A DNA stretch of 35,091 bases from Chthoniobacterales bacterium (GCA_036569045.1 DATCRI010000003.1:1-35091); one strand, 5' to 3'. Positions 9,145 through 20,245 are shown, counted from the stretch's first letter. Notes: generated from the letters alone by a model not told the origin. Translations and numbers: made by a program.

Positions 9145-10674
9145 ATGTTCGGGGAAGCGGAAACCGGAAATATAAGAACACGGCGTTGGGATGCGCTACC
9201 ACTTTCGGCGACAGCGCGGGCGGAGCGGGGGGCGATTCGGTTGCTGTATGCCGCGGCGGTGCTTGCACCGTGGTTCGCGGGGGCGCGGCCGGTTTTCAAT
9301 GTGGTCTGGTGGGTTTTTCCCGTGTTGCTGACCGGCGCCTTTGTGATGCTCGCGGCCAATCCGGTTTCGTTTCACGGGATCTTGCGGCTTCCGAAATCCG
9401 TCCTGATCTCCGTGGCGATCCTTCTGGCGAGCCTCGGATTCTGGGCTCTCATGCCGGAGCCGATTTTTCTCACCCGGTTTGCCGCCGAGCAATGGGCCGC
9501 CGTCGAGAAGTGGTCGCCCGGCGCGTTTCTGAACCTTTCTCGCGCCCAGAAGCTCGCGCTTTTTGCGAGCCTGCTTCTGGGATTGCTCGCAGCGGCGCGC
9601 CTGGGACGGCGCGAAGATTTTCGGCGAGGACTTTCCCTCGCGATCGGCTGGAGCGCGATCGGCATCGCCCTGTATTCGCAGGCGGAGGATTGGATCGACC
9701 TTTTTCCGCCGGATTGGGCCGTCATCAGCGGCGGTGACGAGCGTTTCAACGCCGCTTTTCTGCATTACAGCATCATGGCCACGGCGCTGAACATCGGCTG
9801 GCCGCTCCTCCTGTTTCCCATCTGGAAGGTGCGAAACTTCGAGAGTGCCATGCGTGTGCTGGCGCTCGGTGGGCTCGCCACGTTCCTGGCCTTCGTCACG
9901 ATTCCGTTCGACAGGGCGACGTCCGCCATGGCTATCGCCGTCGGGTTGCTGTTAGCCGGGTGCGGATGGGGACTTTTCGGGCAGGCCGGGTGGGTGCGGC
10001 GATGGATGATCCTCACCGGATTAGTCGCGCTCTTGGGGACAATCGCAATCTGGCAAATCGGGAGCGTGCGGAGCGTCGAACGAAATTTTCCGGAACACTG
10101 GAACGGCGCGAAAGCCACTTTGGAGGAATCGCTGGAGCGGGATGCAGGGTGGCGCGCCGTCGCCCGCACACGCAACGATCATCTGGTCGCGTCCCCCGCT
10201 CCCGTTGCCCAGTCTGCCTGGATCGCCGCAGGGCGGATGATTGCCGATCACCGGCTTTTCGGATCCGGCCCGGACTCCTGGCCAAAGCAACTCGCGGTCT
10301 ACTCGAACGACCCGCAGGTGAATACTTTCAGCCTCTCCATGCAATACGCCTCGCATAGCGTCCTCCAGACGGCGGCGGAGTGGGGGCTGCTCCCGCTGGG
10401 AGCCTGGCTAACGCTCTGGGGCGGCGCGTTTTATGCCCTCACGGCGTGCCCAGGTCGCCGCGGACTCCCCTCACCCGGACTGTTGCTCGCGCTGCTCGGG
10501 GTGACGCTTCATTCCCTCGTTCATTTTCCGCTCGAGGTGCCTGCCATCCAAATCTGGACAGCCCTGCTGCTGGGGCTCGCCCTCGCGCCGAGGAACGCAA
10601 GAGCCACGCCTCGCCTCCGACTGCCGACGCGGTCCCCCGTGCGCTCCTTCGCTCCCGAGCCAGCTCACTCCTGA
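9145..10674 (+). CDS. O-antigen ligase (Wzy_C)-like polytopic membrane protein
   Basis: A 509-residue inner-membrane protein with roughly ten or more hydrophobic segments between residues 30 and 485 and one large hydrophilic loop at about residues 310-400. That loop and the following helix contain AGRMIADHRLFGSGPDSW and then YASHSVLQTAAEWGLLPLGAW (about residues 400-420). This matches the O-antigen ligase family pattern in which a loop His followed by an (L)xxxxE(W/L)G helix is conserved. Members ligate or polymerise lipid-linked glycans at the periplasmic face. GAGG lies about 10 bases before the ATG. It overlaps the convergent gene's 3' end by 10 bases. The exact substrate cannot be told. 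Confidence 0.7.
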   Translation: MFGEAETGNIRTRRWDALPLSATARAERGAIRLLYAAAVLAPWFAGARPVFNVVWWVFPVLLTGAFVMLAANPVSFHGILRLPKSVLISVAILLASLGFWALMPEPIFLTRFAAEQWAAVEKWSPGAFLNLSRAQKLALFASLLLGLLAAARLGRREDFRRGLSLAIGWSAIGIALYSQAEDWIDLFPPDWAVISGGDERFNAAFLHYSIMATALNIGWPLLLFPIWKVRNFESAMRVLALGGLATFLAFVTIPFDRATSAMAIAVGLLLAGCGWGLFGQAGWVRRWMILTGLVALLGTIAIWQIGSVRSVERNFPEHWNGAKATLEESLERDAGWRAVARTRNDHLVASPAPVAQSAWIAAGRMIADHRLFGSGPDSWPKQLAVYSNDPQVNTFSLSMQYASHSVLQTAAEWGLLPLGAWLTLWGGAFYALTACPGRRGLPSPGLLLALLGVTLHSLVHFPLEVPAIQIWTALLLGLALAPRNARATPRLRLPTRSPVRSFAPEPAHS

Positions 10675-10976
10675 CTTCCGGGCGCGGTGCCGGAGCCCGC
10701 GTCAGGATGTTGGGGATCAGCAGGATTTGCCGGAACTCCCGCATTGGGAGACAGCGGCGGTGTCGGTGAAATTTCCGGCGGAGGGGTCGTGAAGACCCCG
10801 TTGGCGGGATCCGTCGGCCCGGTGCGAGGTCCCACATCCTCCGGGGCAGGAATGGGCGCCTCCACGCCGGCGCCGATCTGCGAGCCGGTCTTCGCGGGAT
10901 TATCCGGGGCAGGAGTCTGCGCGAGAGCGGAGAAAGCCAGCGGCAGGAAGGCAAGGGCGAGAAGCGTCGTTTTCAT
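10665..10976 (-). CDS. small secreted proline-rich protein, unknown function
   Basis: A 103-residue product starting MKTTLLALAFLPLAFSALAQ, a typical signal peptide with an ALA-Q cleavage site. A Pro/Gly/Ala-rich mature part without Cys follows and is probably disordered. The frame can be extended 9 residues upstream to 11003, but the signal peptide begins cleanly at 10976. It is tail-to-tail with the O-antigen-ligase-like gene with a 10-base overlap. No family is recognised. Confidence 0.6.
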   Translation of the reverse strand: MKTTLLALAFLPLAFSALAQTPAPDNPAKTGSQIGAGVEAPIPAPEDVGPRTGPTDPANGVFTTPPPEISPTPPLSPNAGVPANPADPQHPDAGSGTAPGSQE

Positions 10977-11132
10977 ACCAAAAGTTCGCGAACCGGTTCG
11001 CATGCGGCCCCTTATCGCCGATCGAACGAAGGCGCATCTCCGAAGCGCGGGAACTTCTGACGAATCTCTCGGGGTTTGCTCCGATTGTCCGACAACGCCA
11101 CCCGTTCTATGGAATGGCGCTCTGCATCACCC

Positions 11133-11291
11133 ATGAAAATTTCGTCTCGTATCTCGCCTCCGGCCATCCATCCCGCCAATCCTTCCGAAAGCAACCGCGC
11201 CCGCCTGCAACGAATTCTCCGCGAGATGCTCGCCGACAAGTCCCGCGTTCGGCGCGCCGCCAGGACCGCTTCCCAGCAAAAGACGCGCTAA
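11133..11291 (+). CDS. small basic hypothetical protein
   Basis: A 52-residue Arg/Ser-rich frame whose codons are strongly G/C at third positions like the surrounding real genes. The central part (NRARLQRILREMLADKSRVRRAARTA) could form an amphipathic basic helix. The ATG at 11133 is preferred over one at 11076 because the upstream residues look non-coding. There is no recognisable family and the ribosome site is weak. A 75-codon frame on the other strand competes, so this is tentative. Confidence 0.4.
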   Translation: MKISSRISPPAIHPANPSESNRARLQRILREMLADKSRVRRAARTASQQKTR

Positions 11292-11330
11292 CCCGGCCGA
11301 CCTCTCCCTCACGCCCGATATCTCTTCAGG

Positions 11331-11627
11331 ATGACCAACTCTCCCGAAATCTTTCCCGAATCTGCCGGTGCGTGGCAGAAGAATTGTGAAGCCTGCATCT
11401 CGCAAAATCCGTGGGGGGCGATCGGCGTCGCCGCGGCCGCGGGCTTTCTCCTCCGTCCCTCCCTCATCGCCGCTCTGCTGGGCTTACTCTTGCGAATCGT
11501 GCGCGTGGCTTTCGGCCCGTTCCTGCTGTTCTTCCTCGTCAAAAAATTGTTCGGCTGGACCTGTGCGACTCGACCGCCGGTGGAAAAGGCCCCCTCGGCA
11601 GCCCCGATCCCGCCGGTCGGAATCTAG
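11331..11627 (+). CDS. small membrane protein, DUF883-tail-like
   Basis: A 98-residue product. An N-terminal soluble part of about 25 residues contains two Cys (CEACISQNPW). Then come NPWGAIGVAAAAGFLLRP and a second hydrophobic stretch (LLGLLLRIVRVAFGPFLLFFLVKKL). The NPW.aiG.aA..GFLL motif resembles the C-terminal membrane anchor of DUF883/ElaB-type proteins, which bind ribosomes in E. coli. That similarity is short and the function is unknown. It lies in a run of small + strand genes ending at 12152. Confidence 0.6.
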   Translation: MTNSPEIFPESAGAWQKNCEACISQNPWGAIGVAAAAGFLLRPSLIAALLGLLLRIVRVAFGPFLLFFLVKKLFGWTCATRPPVEKAPSAAPIPPVGI

Positions 11628-11670
11628 CCTCCGCGACGCGCGATCTCTTGGCTTCACGCGAATCTTCATC

Positions 11671-11946
11671 ATGAGTGACGGCGTTCTGATGCAGGGGTCC
11701 CGGGAAATTCCCTACCGCAACATATCCTTCATCCGGGGCGTGATTGCCGGCGACATCGACGCGGATTCCGCGTTGAAACCCGGCGAAGCCCGGCTCGCCG
11801 TGAACGGGCGGGAGTTCCCCGGCAGCCTCATCGAAATCACCGATGGCGAAGCCGTCTTCAGCGCCGCGCCGCTCGAGGAGATCGTCCAGATTCTCGATCC
11901 CGATGCGTCGACGGCGAAATTTCCCGCTCCCCTGCGTCCGACATGA
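11671..11946 (+). CDS. hypothetical protein, 91 residues
   Basis: A small acidic soluble protein beginning MSDGVLMQGSREIPYRNISF, with no signal peptide and no Cys. Its stop region overlaps the next start by four bases (ATGA at 11943-11946), which supports both frames as real genes. No family was recognised. Residues 45-75 suggest alternating beta strands. The frame is open further upstream, but the ATG at 11671 gives the first plausible protein-like sequence. Confidence 0.5.
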   Translation: MSDGVLMQGSREIPYRNISFIRGVIAGDIDADSALKPGEARLAVNGREFPGSLIEITDGEAVFSAAPLEEIVQILDPDASTAKFPAPLRPT

Positions 11947-12152
11947 ATCCTCCAATCCCTCCCCAGCCGCCCGAGAGCAACGAACGCGACAGCTGGCGCC
12001 CGGCGGACAAGGCTGCCGATGCCGCCATGGAAAATCCGGCGGAATTCCGGCCGCAGCCCGCGACGGAATCCTCCACCGGCCCCGTGCTCGCGGAAGACGA
12101 ACTGCCGCTCAAGACGCACGGCGACCCTGCCGTGGACAAGCTCGAAAAATAG
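11943..12152 (+). CDS. hypothetical Pro/Glu-rich small protein
   Basis: A 69-residue acidic, probably disordered protein (rich in Pro, Glu, Ala and Asp) without membrane segments. It starts within an ATGA overlap with the preceding gene and stops on the base adjacent to the convergent hflX stop, with no gap. No family was recognised. Support comes from the coupled start and neighbour-like codon use. Confidence 0.5.
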   Translation: MNPPIPPQPPESNERDSWRPADKAADAAMENPAEFRPQPATESSTGPVLAEDELPLKTHGDPAVDKLEK

Positions 12153-13475
12153 TCAGCGCGCCATTTCGGCGTCGACCGGAGCTTCCTCTCCAGTCGACGG
12201 CTCGACCAGAAATGCCGTGAACGCCTCCCCAGCCCGACCGGCTATCGTCGCCCGCACGTGCATGCTGCCATCCTCGAGATAGTCGACGCTTTGAACGCTC
12301 CCCTCGCGATGAAGCCGCGCCAGCAAATCCGCGCGCTCCATCGGGAGGCGCAACTCCACTTCGCGAGCCCCATTACTGACGAACTCGGAGATTCGCGCCA
12401 CAAGCTCGTCGAATCCCTGCCCCGTCTGCACCGAGACGAAGACCGCCTCGGGAAAATGGCGACGCAGGCTCATCCGAACGGTCTCGTCGGTCACCTTGTC
12501 CATCTTGTTGAAGACGACGAGGCTTTGACCGGCCTCCGCGCCCAGCTCGGCGAGCACCTTGATCGTCGTGTCGTAAAACTCCATCACGCGCGGATGCGAG
12601 GCATCGAGCACGTGGATGAGGAAGTCGGCCAGCGCCGCCTCCTCGAGGGTCGCGTGAAAGGCCTCCACCAGCGCGTGCGGGAGTTTTCGAATGAACCCGA
12701 CCGTGTCGGTGAGGAGGAGCGGCTGTTTGTTCGGCAGCGCGATTTTGCGCGTGGTCGTATCGAGCGTGGCGAACAGCTTGTTTTCCACCAGCACGTCCGC
12801 CCCGGTCAGCCGGCGGAGGAGCGACGACTTCCCGACGTTCGTGTAGCCGACGATGGCGGCATTCGGCACGGGGGCGCGCTTGCGGTCCTTCCGCTGGGTC
12901 GCTCGCGATCGGCGCACGCCCGCGAGTTCCTTCTTGAGCCGGTCGATCTGCCCACGAATCTTGCGGCGATCCTGCTCGAGCTGGCTTTCGCCCTCGCCCT
13001 TCGCGCCAATGCCGCCGCCCTGCTTGCCGAGGTGGCTCCACGCCCGGGTCAGCCGCGGCAGCGAATAATCCATGCGCGCGAGATCCACCTGGATGCGGGC
13101 TTCCCGCGTCTGCGCCCGCGCCCCGAAGATGTCGAGAATCACCTCCTGCCGGTCAATCACGAGAACCTTGGAGAGGGACTCCCAGTTCCGCTGCTGCGCC
13201 GGCGTCAGGACGTTGTCGAAGATCACCACGTCGCACTGGAGATCGCGCATGCGTTCGCAGATTTCCTCGGCCTTGCCGGATCCGATCAGGTAGCGCGCCT
13301 GCGGTTCGCGGTTGTGAACGACCGTCTTTTCCAGGACAGGGATGCCGAGCGTGCGAACGAGTTCCTCGAGCTCATCGAGCAAATCCTCCGCGTCGGCGCG
13401 ATCCTCCGCACCGCCATACGCGCCGACCAGCAGCGCGCGCTCCACCATTTTTTCCCGTGGCCTGATCTCAAACAT
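12153..13475 (-). CDS. hflX: ribosome-associated GTPase HflX
   Basis: A GTP-binding protein that splits stalled or stressed 70S ribosomes. The 440-residue product has the N-terminal HflX domain (about 1-160, including DNVLTPAQQRNWE at 87-99 and a Gly-rich GKQGGGIGAKGEGESQLE at 150-167). A coiled linker follows (168-200), then the G domain: G1 GYTNVGKSS (210-218), G3 DTVGF (257-261) and G4 NKMD (323-326). A C-terminal extension ends the protein. Length is usual for the family. An alternative start at Met10 (13448) is possible, but MFEIRPRE fits homologues better. Confidence 0.96.
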   Translation of the reverse strand: MFEIRPREKMVERALLVGAYGGAEDRADAEDLLDELEELVRTLGIPVLEKTVVHNREPQARYLIGSGKAEEICERMRDLQCDVVIFDNVLTPAQQRNWESLSKVLVIDRQEVILDIFGARAQTREARIQVDLARMDYSLPRLTRAWSHLGKQGGGIGAKGEGESQLEQDRRKIRGQIDRLKKELAGVRRSRATQRKDRKRAPVPNAAIVGYTNVGKSSLLRRLTGADVLVENKLFATLDTTTRKIALPNKQPLLLTDTVGFIRKLPHALVEAFHATLEEAALADFLIHVLDASHPRVMEFYDTTIKVLAELGAEAGQSLVVFNKMDKVTDETVRMSLRRHFPEAVFVSVQTGQGFDELVARISEFVSNGAREVELRLPMERADLLARLHREGSVQSVDYLEDGSMHVRATIAGRAGEAFTAFLVEPSTGEEAPVDAEMAR

Positions 13476-13600
13476 GTCCGGCTAACCTATCAGAAACGGA
13501 GATTCCCGCCATCTATCGATGCCGCCTCCCGGGGGGACGCCTGCGCTCCGCGCGCCGGTAGCGCCACCCGTTCCCAGCGGGGCTCTCGCGGCCGGCTGAC

Positions 13601-14674
13601 TCAGGCGAACAATTCCAGCTGCTCGCCTTCCGCGTCCGGGGCTGCTTCCGCGAAGCGCACGCCGGTGCCGAGCAGTCGCACGGGGAGGCTTTTCCGGGCG
13701 TGGGCCTGGGCGAGCAGGTGCAGAAAGACCTCGGGCGTCGGCACGGTGCAGAGACATTCGCGGGTGGTGCGGGTGAAGTCGGCGTATTTGATCTTCACGA
13801 ACGCCTTGCGGATGGCGCGATCGGCGGCCTTTTCCCGGAGTTCCGCGAGGAGTTCCTCGGCCAGGCTGGAGAGTTGGTCGCGACAGGCGGCGAGCGTGGG
13901 GAGGTTTTCCGAGAACGTGGATTCGTTGCTGAGGGATTTTCGCACGCGATGCGGCTGGACCCGGCGGTCGTCGAGACCGCGGCAGAGACGGTAGAGTTCC
14001 TCGCCCCACTTCCCGTGGCGAGCGACCATCTCGACCAGGGGAAGGCCCTGGAGATCCCCGCAAGTGTGGATGCCCTGTGCGGCGAAGCGCTCGGCGCTCT
14101 TCGGGCCGATCCCCCAGACCTTGCGAATCGGCAGATCTCGCATGAAGGCCTCGGTCTGCTCGGGCAGGATGGCGAACTGTCCGTCGGGCTTCCGCCAGTC
14201 ACTCGCGATCTTGGCGAGCATCTTGTTCGCCGCGACGCCGGCCGAGGCGGTGAGCCCGGTTTCGGCGCGAATCTCAGCCCGGATGTTGCGCGCGATGTCC
14301 CAGGCAAAGCGGTCGCTGGCGGTGACGTCGAGGTAGGCCTCGTCGAGGGAAAGCGGCTCCACCAGCGGGGTATGGCGCCGGAGAATGGCGCGAATTTTCT
14401 GAGATTCCTCGCGGTAGAGGTCGAAGCGCAGCGGGAGGAAGACGAGCTGCGGGCAGCGTTCGCGCGCCATGAACCCGGGCATGGCGGAATGGACCCCGAA
14501 CTTGCGCGCCTCGTAGTTACATGTCGTCACCACGCCACGCCGGCTGCCGCCACCCACCGCGACCGGCCGCCCCGCCAGCTCCGGCCGCTCCCGCAACTCC
14601 ACCGCCGCATAGAAGCAATCCATGTCGACATGGATGATCTTGCGCGTGGCGGGATGGACGACGTCCGGCCCCAT
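13601..14674 (-). CDS. dinB: DNA polymerase IV (Y-family)
   Basis: An error-prone translesion polymerase of 357 residues. Seen: HVDMDCFYAAVE (residues 15-26) with the first metal-binding Asp17, and SLDEAYLDVT (109-118) with the catalytic Asp111-Glu112 pair. The HhH region contains VWGIGPKSAERF. The protein ends in QLELFA, a standard QLxLF beta-clamp-binding peptide. The ATG at 14674 was chosen because family homology (IIHVDMD) begins 12 residues later. A frame extended to 14743 overlaps the upstream gene. It lies 4 bases downstream of the methyltransferase-like gene, so the two probably form one operon. Confidence 0.96.
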   Translation of the reverse strand: MGPDVVHPATRKIIHVDMDCFYAAVELRERPELAGRPVAVGGGSRRGVVTTCNYEARKFGVHSAMPGFMARERCPQLVFLPLRFDLYREESQKIRAILRRHTPLVEPLSLDEAYLDVTASDRFAWDIARNIRAEIRAETGLTASAGVAANKMLAKIASDWRKPDGQFAILPEQTEAFMRDLPIRKVWGIGPKSAERFAAQGIHTCGDLQGLPLVEMVARHGKWGEELYRLCRGLDDRRVQPHRVRKSLSNESTFSENLPTLAACRDQLSSLAEELLAELREKAADRAIRKAFVKIKYADFTRTTRECLCTVPTPEVFLHLLAQAHARKSLPVRLLGTGVRFAEAAPDAEGEQLELFA

Positions 14675-14678
14675 GGCG

Positions 14679-15401
14679 TCACTCCGCGAGACGCGCGACG
14701 TAGACCGTGCTGGCGGACTCGGCGTCGAGCAGCGGATTCGCAAACGTCACGACCTCCGCTCTCGCAGTCCCGAAGACCGATTGCAGTCGCGCAAGAAACT
14801 CCGCGTCCGGCGCGTCGTCGGACCACAGCGCAAACCCGCCACCGGGCCGCAGTTGCGCCGCGAGGCGTTGCAGGCCCTCGACCTCGTAGAAAGCCGCGTG
14901 CGCCGGGCTGAGGAGATTGCGCGGTGAGTGGTCGACATCGAGGAGCACGGCATCAAACTTCCGCGCGAGACGCTGAGGGTCAAATCCCCGCTCCAGAGTC
15001 GCCGCGAGCGCAAAGAAATCCCCATGCACGAACCGGCACCGAGGATCATCCGTCAGCGCGGAGCCGAGCGGCACCATGCCGCGCTCGTGCCAGCCGATGA
15101 CCGCCGCCAGCGCGTCCACGACGAGCAACTCGCGCACGCCCGGATTTTCCAATGCCGCCGCCGCGGTGTAGCCGAGGCCGAGGCCGCCCACGACGACATC
15201 GAGCGGCCCCTCGAGATCGGCGAGACCGAGCCAGGCAAGGGCGACCTCGACATCGTGAAAGAGGCTCGACATGAGATAGGCGTCGCCGAGTTTGACTTCG
15301 AAGACCTCCAGGTCGTCCAGGGCGCGCACCCGGCGCCGCTGCAGCACGAGGTCGCCCATCGGTGTCGGTTGAAAATCCAGCTCCTCGAAGGCTTTGCTCA
15401 T
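14679..15401 (-). CDS. spermidine-synthase-like SAM-fold protein
   Basis: A 240-residue Rossmann-fold protein of the spermidine synthase/methyltransferase type. VVVGGLGLGYTAAAALE (about residues 88-104) is the glycine-rich nucleotide-binding loop. LLVVDALAAVIGWHE carries the acidic residue after strand 2. FDAVLLDVDHSPRN (about 168-181) corresponds to the active-site Asp region of the family. No putrescine-specific residue set could be verified, so polyamine synthesis is unproven. It lies directly upstream of dinB and is divergent from the RluA-type gene with 82 bases between starts. Confidence 0.75.
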   Translation of the reverse strand: MSKAFEELDFQPTPMGDLVLQRRRVRALDDLEVFEVKLGDAYLMSSLFHDVEVALAWLGLADLEGPLDVVVGGLGLGYTAAAALENPGVRELLVVDALAAVIGWHERGMVPLGSALTDDPRCRFVHGDFFALAATLERGFDPQRLARKFDAVLLDVDHSPRNLLSPAHAAFYEVEGLQRLAAQLRPGGGFALWSDDAPDAEFLARLQSVFGTARAEVVTFANPLLDAESASTVYVARLAE

Positions 15402-15483
15402 TGATCGGCATCGTGAGAGCCGCTCCCCTGCCGAACCAGCGCAAATCTCGCGCGATTCCCACGACTTGCGGTATCGTCGCGAA

Positions 15484-16362
15484 ATGCCGAAGCCATCCAC
15501 TGTCGACCAGCCCGCCGAGCTGCTCGCGTATTGTTTTTCCGTCTGGCCCGAGGTGAAGAAGACGCAGGTGCGCTCGTGGCTGAAACACCAGGCCATCACG
15601 GTGAACGGGCGCGCGACCTCCCAGTTCAATCACCCGCTCAAGGCCGGCGATGTCGTCGCCATTCGCACGGATCGCTTCGCCGCGCCGAAGACGACGCTCG
15701 GCTCGGGCATGAAGATCTACTTCGAGGACGAGCATCTCATCGTCATCGAAAAACCAGCCGACCTGTTGAGCATCGCCACGGAATCCGAGCAGGAAAAGAC
15801 GGCGTATTTCCAACTCACGGACTACGTGCGCCAGAACCGCCCGCGCTCGAAGGAACGGGTGTGGATCGTGCATCGCCTCGATCGCGAGACGTCGGGGCTG
15901 ATGGTTTTCGCGAAAACCCCGCAGGCGAAGGAGATTCTCCAGGCCAACTGGGAGGAGTTCGAGAAAACCTACGAGGCCGTGATCGAGGGCCGTCTCGACG
16001 AGCCGAAGGGCACGTTCGAAAGCCATCTCGACGAGTCGAATCCCTTCAAGGTCGTGAGCACGAAGGCCAGCGACGCCACGCGCCACGCGGTCACGCATTA
16101 TCGCGTGCTGGCCCGGAGCGAATGGCGCTCCCTCGTGCAGCTGAAGCTCGAGACCGGCCGGCGCCACCAGATCCGCGTGCACCTTTCCGACGCTGGCTGC
16201 CCGATCGTCGGCGACAAGAAATACGGCGCCGTGAGCGACCCGGCCAAACGTCTCGGCCTGCACGCCTGCGCGCTGCGCTTCGCCCATCCCGTCAATCGGA
16301 AGGAAATGCGATTCGAATCACCGCTTCCCAAGGAGCTCGCGCGCCTCGTGAAGCCAAGGTAG
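15484..16362 (+). CDS. RluA-family pseudouridine synthase with S4 domain
   Basis: Isomerises specific uridines in rRNA or tRNA. The 292-residue product has an N-terminal S4-type RNA-binding segment (KKTQVRSWLKHQAITVNGR, about residues 23-41). The RluA catalytic domain follows, with the motif HRLDRETSGL (about 130-139, Asp as the catalytic residue) and the late motif GRRHQIRVHL (about 223-232). ATG 15484 was chosen because upstream residues are non-coding in appearance. Within RluA/RluC/RluD the target site cannot be assigned. It converges on the Tgt fusion gene with a 3-base gap between the two stops. Confidence 0.93.
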   Translation: MPKPSTVDQPAELLAYCFSVWPEVKKTQVRSWLKHQAITVNGRATSQFNHPLKAGDVVAIRTDRFAAPKTTLGSGMKIYFEDEHLIVIEKPADLLSIATESEQEKTAYFQLTDYVRQNRPRSKERVWIVHRLDRETSGLMVFAKTPQAKEILQANWEEFEKTYEAVIEGRLDEPKGTFESHLDESNPFKVVSTKASDATRHAVTHYRVLARSEWRSLVQLKLETGRRHQIRVHLSDAGCPIVGDKKYGAVSDPAKRLGLHACALRFAHPVNRKEMRFESPLPKELARLVKPR

Positions 16363-16365
16363 ACG

Positions 16366-18899
<2,534 letters not shown>

Positions 18900-18963
18900 G
18901 GAACGCGAAGAATGGGGGCAGCGCGCTTGCGGATCAATGCCGGAGCGGCTCTATTCCCAAGGC

Positions 18964-19203
18964 ATGACGAATGGCGAATCCAGCGGGGACGAGACGATCA
19001 CGGTGCGCGACGAACCGATCGAGCTGTGCCAGTTGCTCAAGTTCGCTGGCCTCACCAGCACCGGCGGCGAAGCCAAGATGGTGATCGGCGACGGCCTCGT
19101 CGCCGTGAACGGCGAAGTCGACACGCGCAAGCGCCGGAAACTCGTCGCCGGGGACCGCGTGAGCTTCGACGGGCGCTCGCTGATCGTCGCGGTCGACAAA
19201 TAA
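18964..19203 (+). CDS. small S4-domain RNA-binding protein (YbcJ-like)
   Basis: A 79-residue protein consisting almost wholly of one S4-like domain: LCQLLKFAGLTSTGGEAKMV followed by GLVAVNGEVDTRKRRKLVAGD. This matches YbcJ/YaaA-type free-standing S4 proteins, which are thought to bind structured RNA. The ATG at 18964 was chosen because the domain begins about 20 residues later. It is divergent from the YkgJ gene with a 64-base gap, which presumably contains both promoters. Confidence 0.88.
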   Translation: MTNGESSGDETITVRDEPIELCQLLKFAGLTSTGGEAKMVIGDGLVAVNGEVDTRKRRKLVAGDRVSFDGRSLIVAVDK

Positions 19204-19205
19204 AA

Positions 19206-19233
19206 ACGCCGCGCCGGTCGGCCGGCACGGCGT
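19206..19233 (-). terminator. rho-independent terminator of the beta-barrel gene, possibly bidirectional
   Basis: A strong GC hairpin, ACGCCG-x-GCCGG with matching CCGGC-x-CGGCGT and a tiny loop. On the minus strand it is followed at once by TTTTATTT, a proper U-tract, so it terminates the gene ending at 19259. On the plus strand it lies directly behind the S4 gene stop and could also serve there, although no T-run follows. Confidence 0.8.
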
Positions 19234-19258
19234 CTTCGAAACAGTTGTCCTCGCGGAG

Positions 19259-19801
19259 TTAGAACGCGATGCGGATGCCGGTGCGGGTCACGCCGAGCAC
19301 GTCGGGAGCGCCGAGGAAAGCGCGGCTGTCCACGAAGAGGCCGATGTTCGGATGAAAGCGCCATTCGAGGCCGCCACCGACGGAGACGTAACCGACAGTC
19401 ACGTGGTCCCAGCCGGCACCACCGCCGACCATCGCGTAGGGGGCGAGGTTCCAGCTGCAGATCGGGTAACGGAAGAACGCATTGCCGCCGATCATGTGCT
19501 CGGCCGAACCGCCGTTGCCATACCAGAGGCCTTCGATGCCGAGACCGAAGTATTTCGCGAAGAAGAAATTGAAACCACCGCCGCCACCGACACCGGTGTT
19601 GAGCGTGTGGCCGTGGGTCGCGAACTCGGGATTCGCAAGAAAGGCGCCAAAGGCGTCGATCTGGAACTCCATGTCGCGGAAGTTGCAGGTGGGAGCCTCG
19701 ATGACGGCTTTTTCCTTGAAGTCCTTGGTATCGACGCCAGCCAGCAGAGGGCTGATCGAGGACGCCACGAGTGCGCAGAGAATCAGGCAGGATTTTTTCA
19801 T
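19259..19801 (-). CDS. predicted outer-membrane beta-barrel protein
   Basis: A 180-residue product with a Sec signal peptide (MKKSCLILCALVASSISPLLA, cut after about residue 21). The mature part alternates aromatic and Gly-rich strands (GVGGGGGFNFFFAKYFGLGIEGLWYG, then YVSVGGGLEWRFH) and ends in GIRIAF with a terminal Phe, as usual for outer-membrane barrels. It resembles OmpA/OmpW-size 8-strand porin-like proteins. The specific family is not assigned. It is followed by its own terminator. Confidence 0.72.
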   Translation of the reverse strand: MKKSCLILCALVASSISPLLAGVDTKDFKEKAVIEAPTCNFRDMEFQIDAFGAFLANPEFATHGHTLNTGVGGGGGFNFFFAKYFGLGIEGLWYGNGGSAEHMIGGNAFFRYPICSWNLAPYAMVGGGAGWDHVTVGYVSVGGGLEWRFHPNIGLFVDSRAFLGAPDVLGVTRTGIRIAF

Positions 19802-20003
19802 GTGTTTTAGGTTGAGCGGTTAAGCTGGGCTCGATGTAGAGATGAGCCACCAAAGGGTCAATTGCCATCACGGGCCGGACCCCTCGATCAGGGTCGCCCC
19901 CGATGGGCGCGAAATCACCCCCGTCAGCGGCTTCCGGCAGGCAAATTCTGGATTTAGGACTTGCGCTTCCATGGGATCGCCGCAATTCTATCCGGCTACC
20001 ACC

Positions 20004-20159
20004 ATGAGCCAGCATCCCAGTTTAAAAGGCAGCGGCGCCATCAAGGCGAAGCGCAGCGTGCTTAAGCGATTCGAACGTGTCGAGTTGATGAAGAAGCGCG
20101 GGCAGTTCAAGCCCGGCCAGAACGTCATCGGCCTGCCGAAGACCAAGCCCGAAGATTAA
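20004..20159 (+). CDS. small basic protein of the Verrucomicrobia/Chlamydiae family
   Basis: A 51-residue highly basic protein beginning MSQHPSLKGSGAIKAKRSVL and containing LKRFERVELMKKRGQF, then VIGLPKTKPED. This is the pattern of the short 'small basic protein' family that I recall as restricted to the PVC group. The role is unknown, perhaps ribosome-related, and that is not shown here. The ATG at 20004 was chosen because the conserved N-terminus starts there. The frame is open further upstream, but the extra residues are not family-like. A terminator lies 57 bases downstream. Confidence 0.85.
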   Translation: MSQHPSLKGSGAIKAKRSVLKRFERVELMKKRGQFKPGQNVIGLPKTKPED

Positions 20160-20216
20160 GCAGACCCTGCGAGGCGTCTTTCGATTCCGAAGGACCCCGC
20201 CCTCTGCTCCGTGAAC

Positions 20217-20239
20217 AGGCCGGCCACTCGCCGGCCTTT
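20217..20239 (+). terminator. terminator hairpin after the small basic protein gene
   Basis: An 8-bp perfect stem (AGGCCGGC and GCCGGCCT) with a 5-base loop, ending in TTT at 20237-20239. It ends only 6 bases before the start codon of the following pseudouridine synthase, so it could also act as a 5' leader structure masking that gene's ribosome site. Confidence 0.7.
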
Positions 20240-20245
20240 CTCATC

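Noticed and set aside
11012-11239. 75-codon open frame on the - strand
   Set aside because: Overlaps the more gene-like + frame at 11133-11291. No ribosome site or recognisable protein.
12258-13994. 578-codon open frame on the + strand
   Set aside because: It mirrors hflX and the dinB 3' end. High GC with strong codon bias keeps the antisense frame open.
15046-16287. 413-codon open frame on the - strand
   Set aside because: Antisense to the RluA-type synthase, whose catalytic motif is intact on the + strand. Its distal part only continues in a wrong frame over the spermidine-synthase-like gene.
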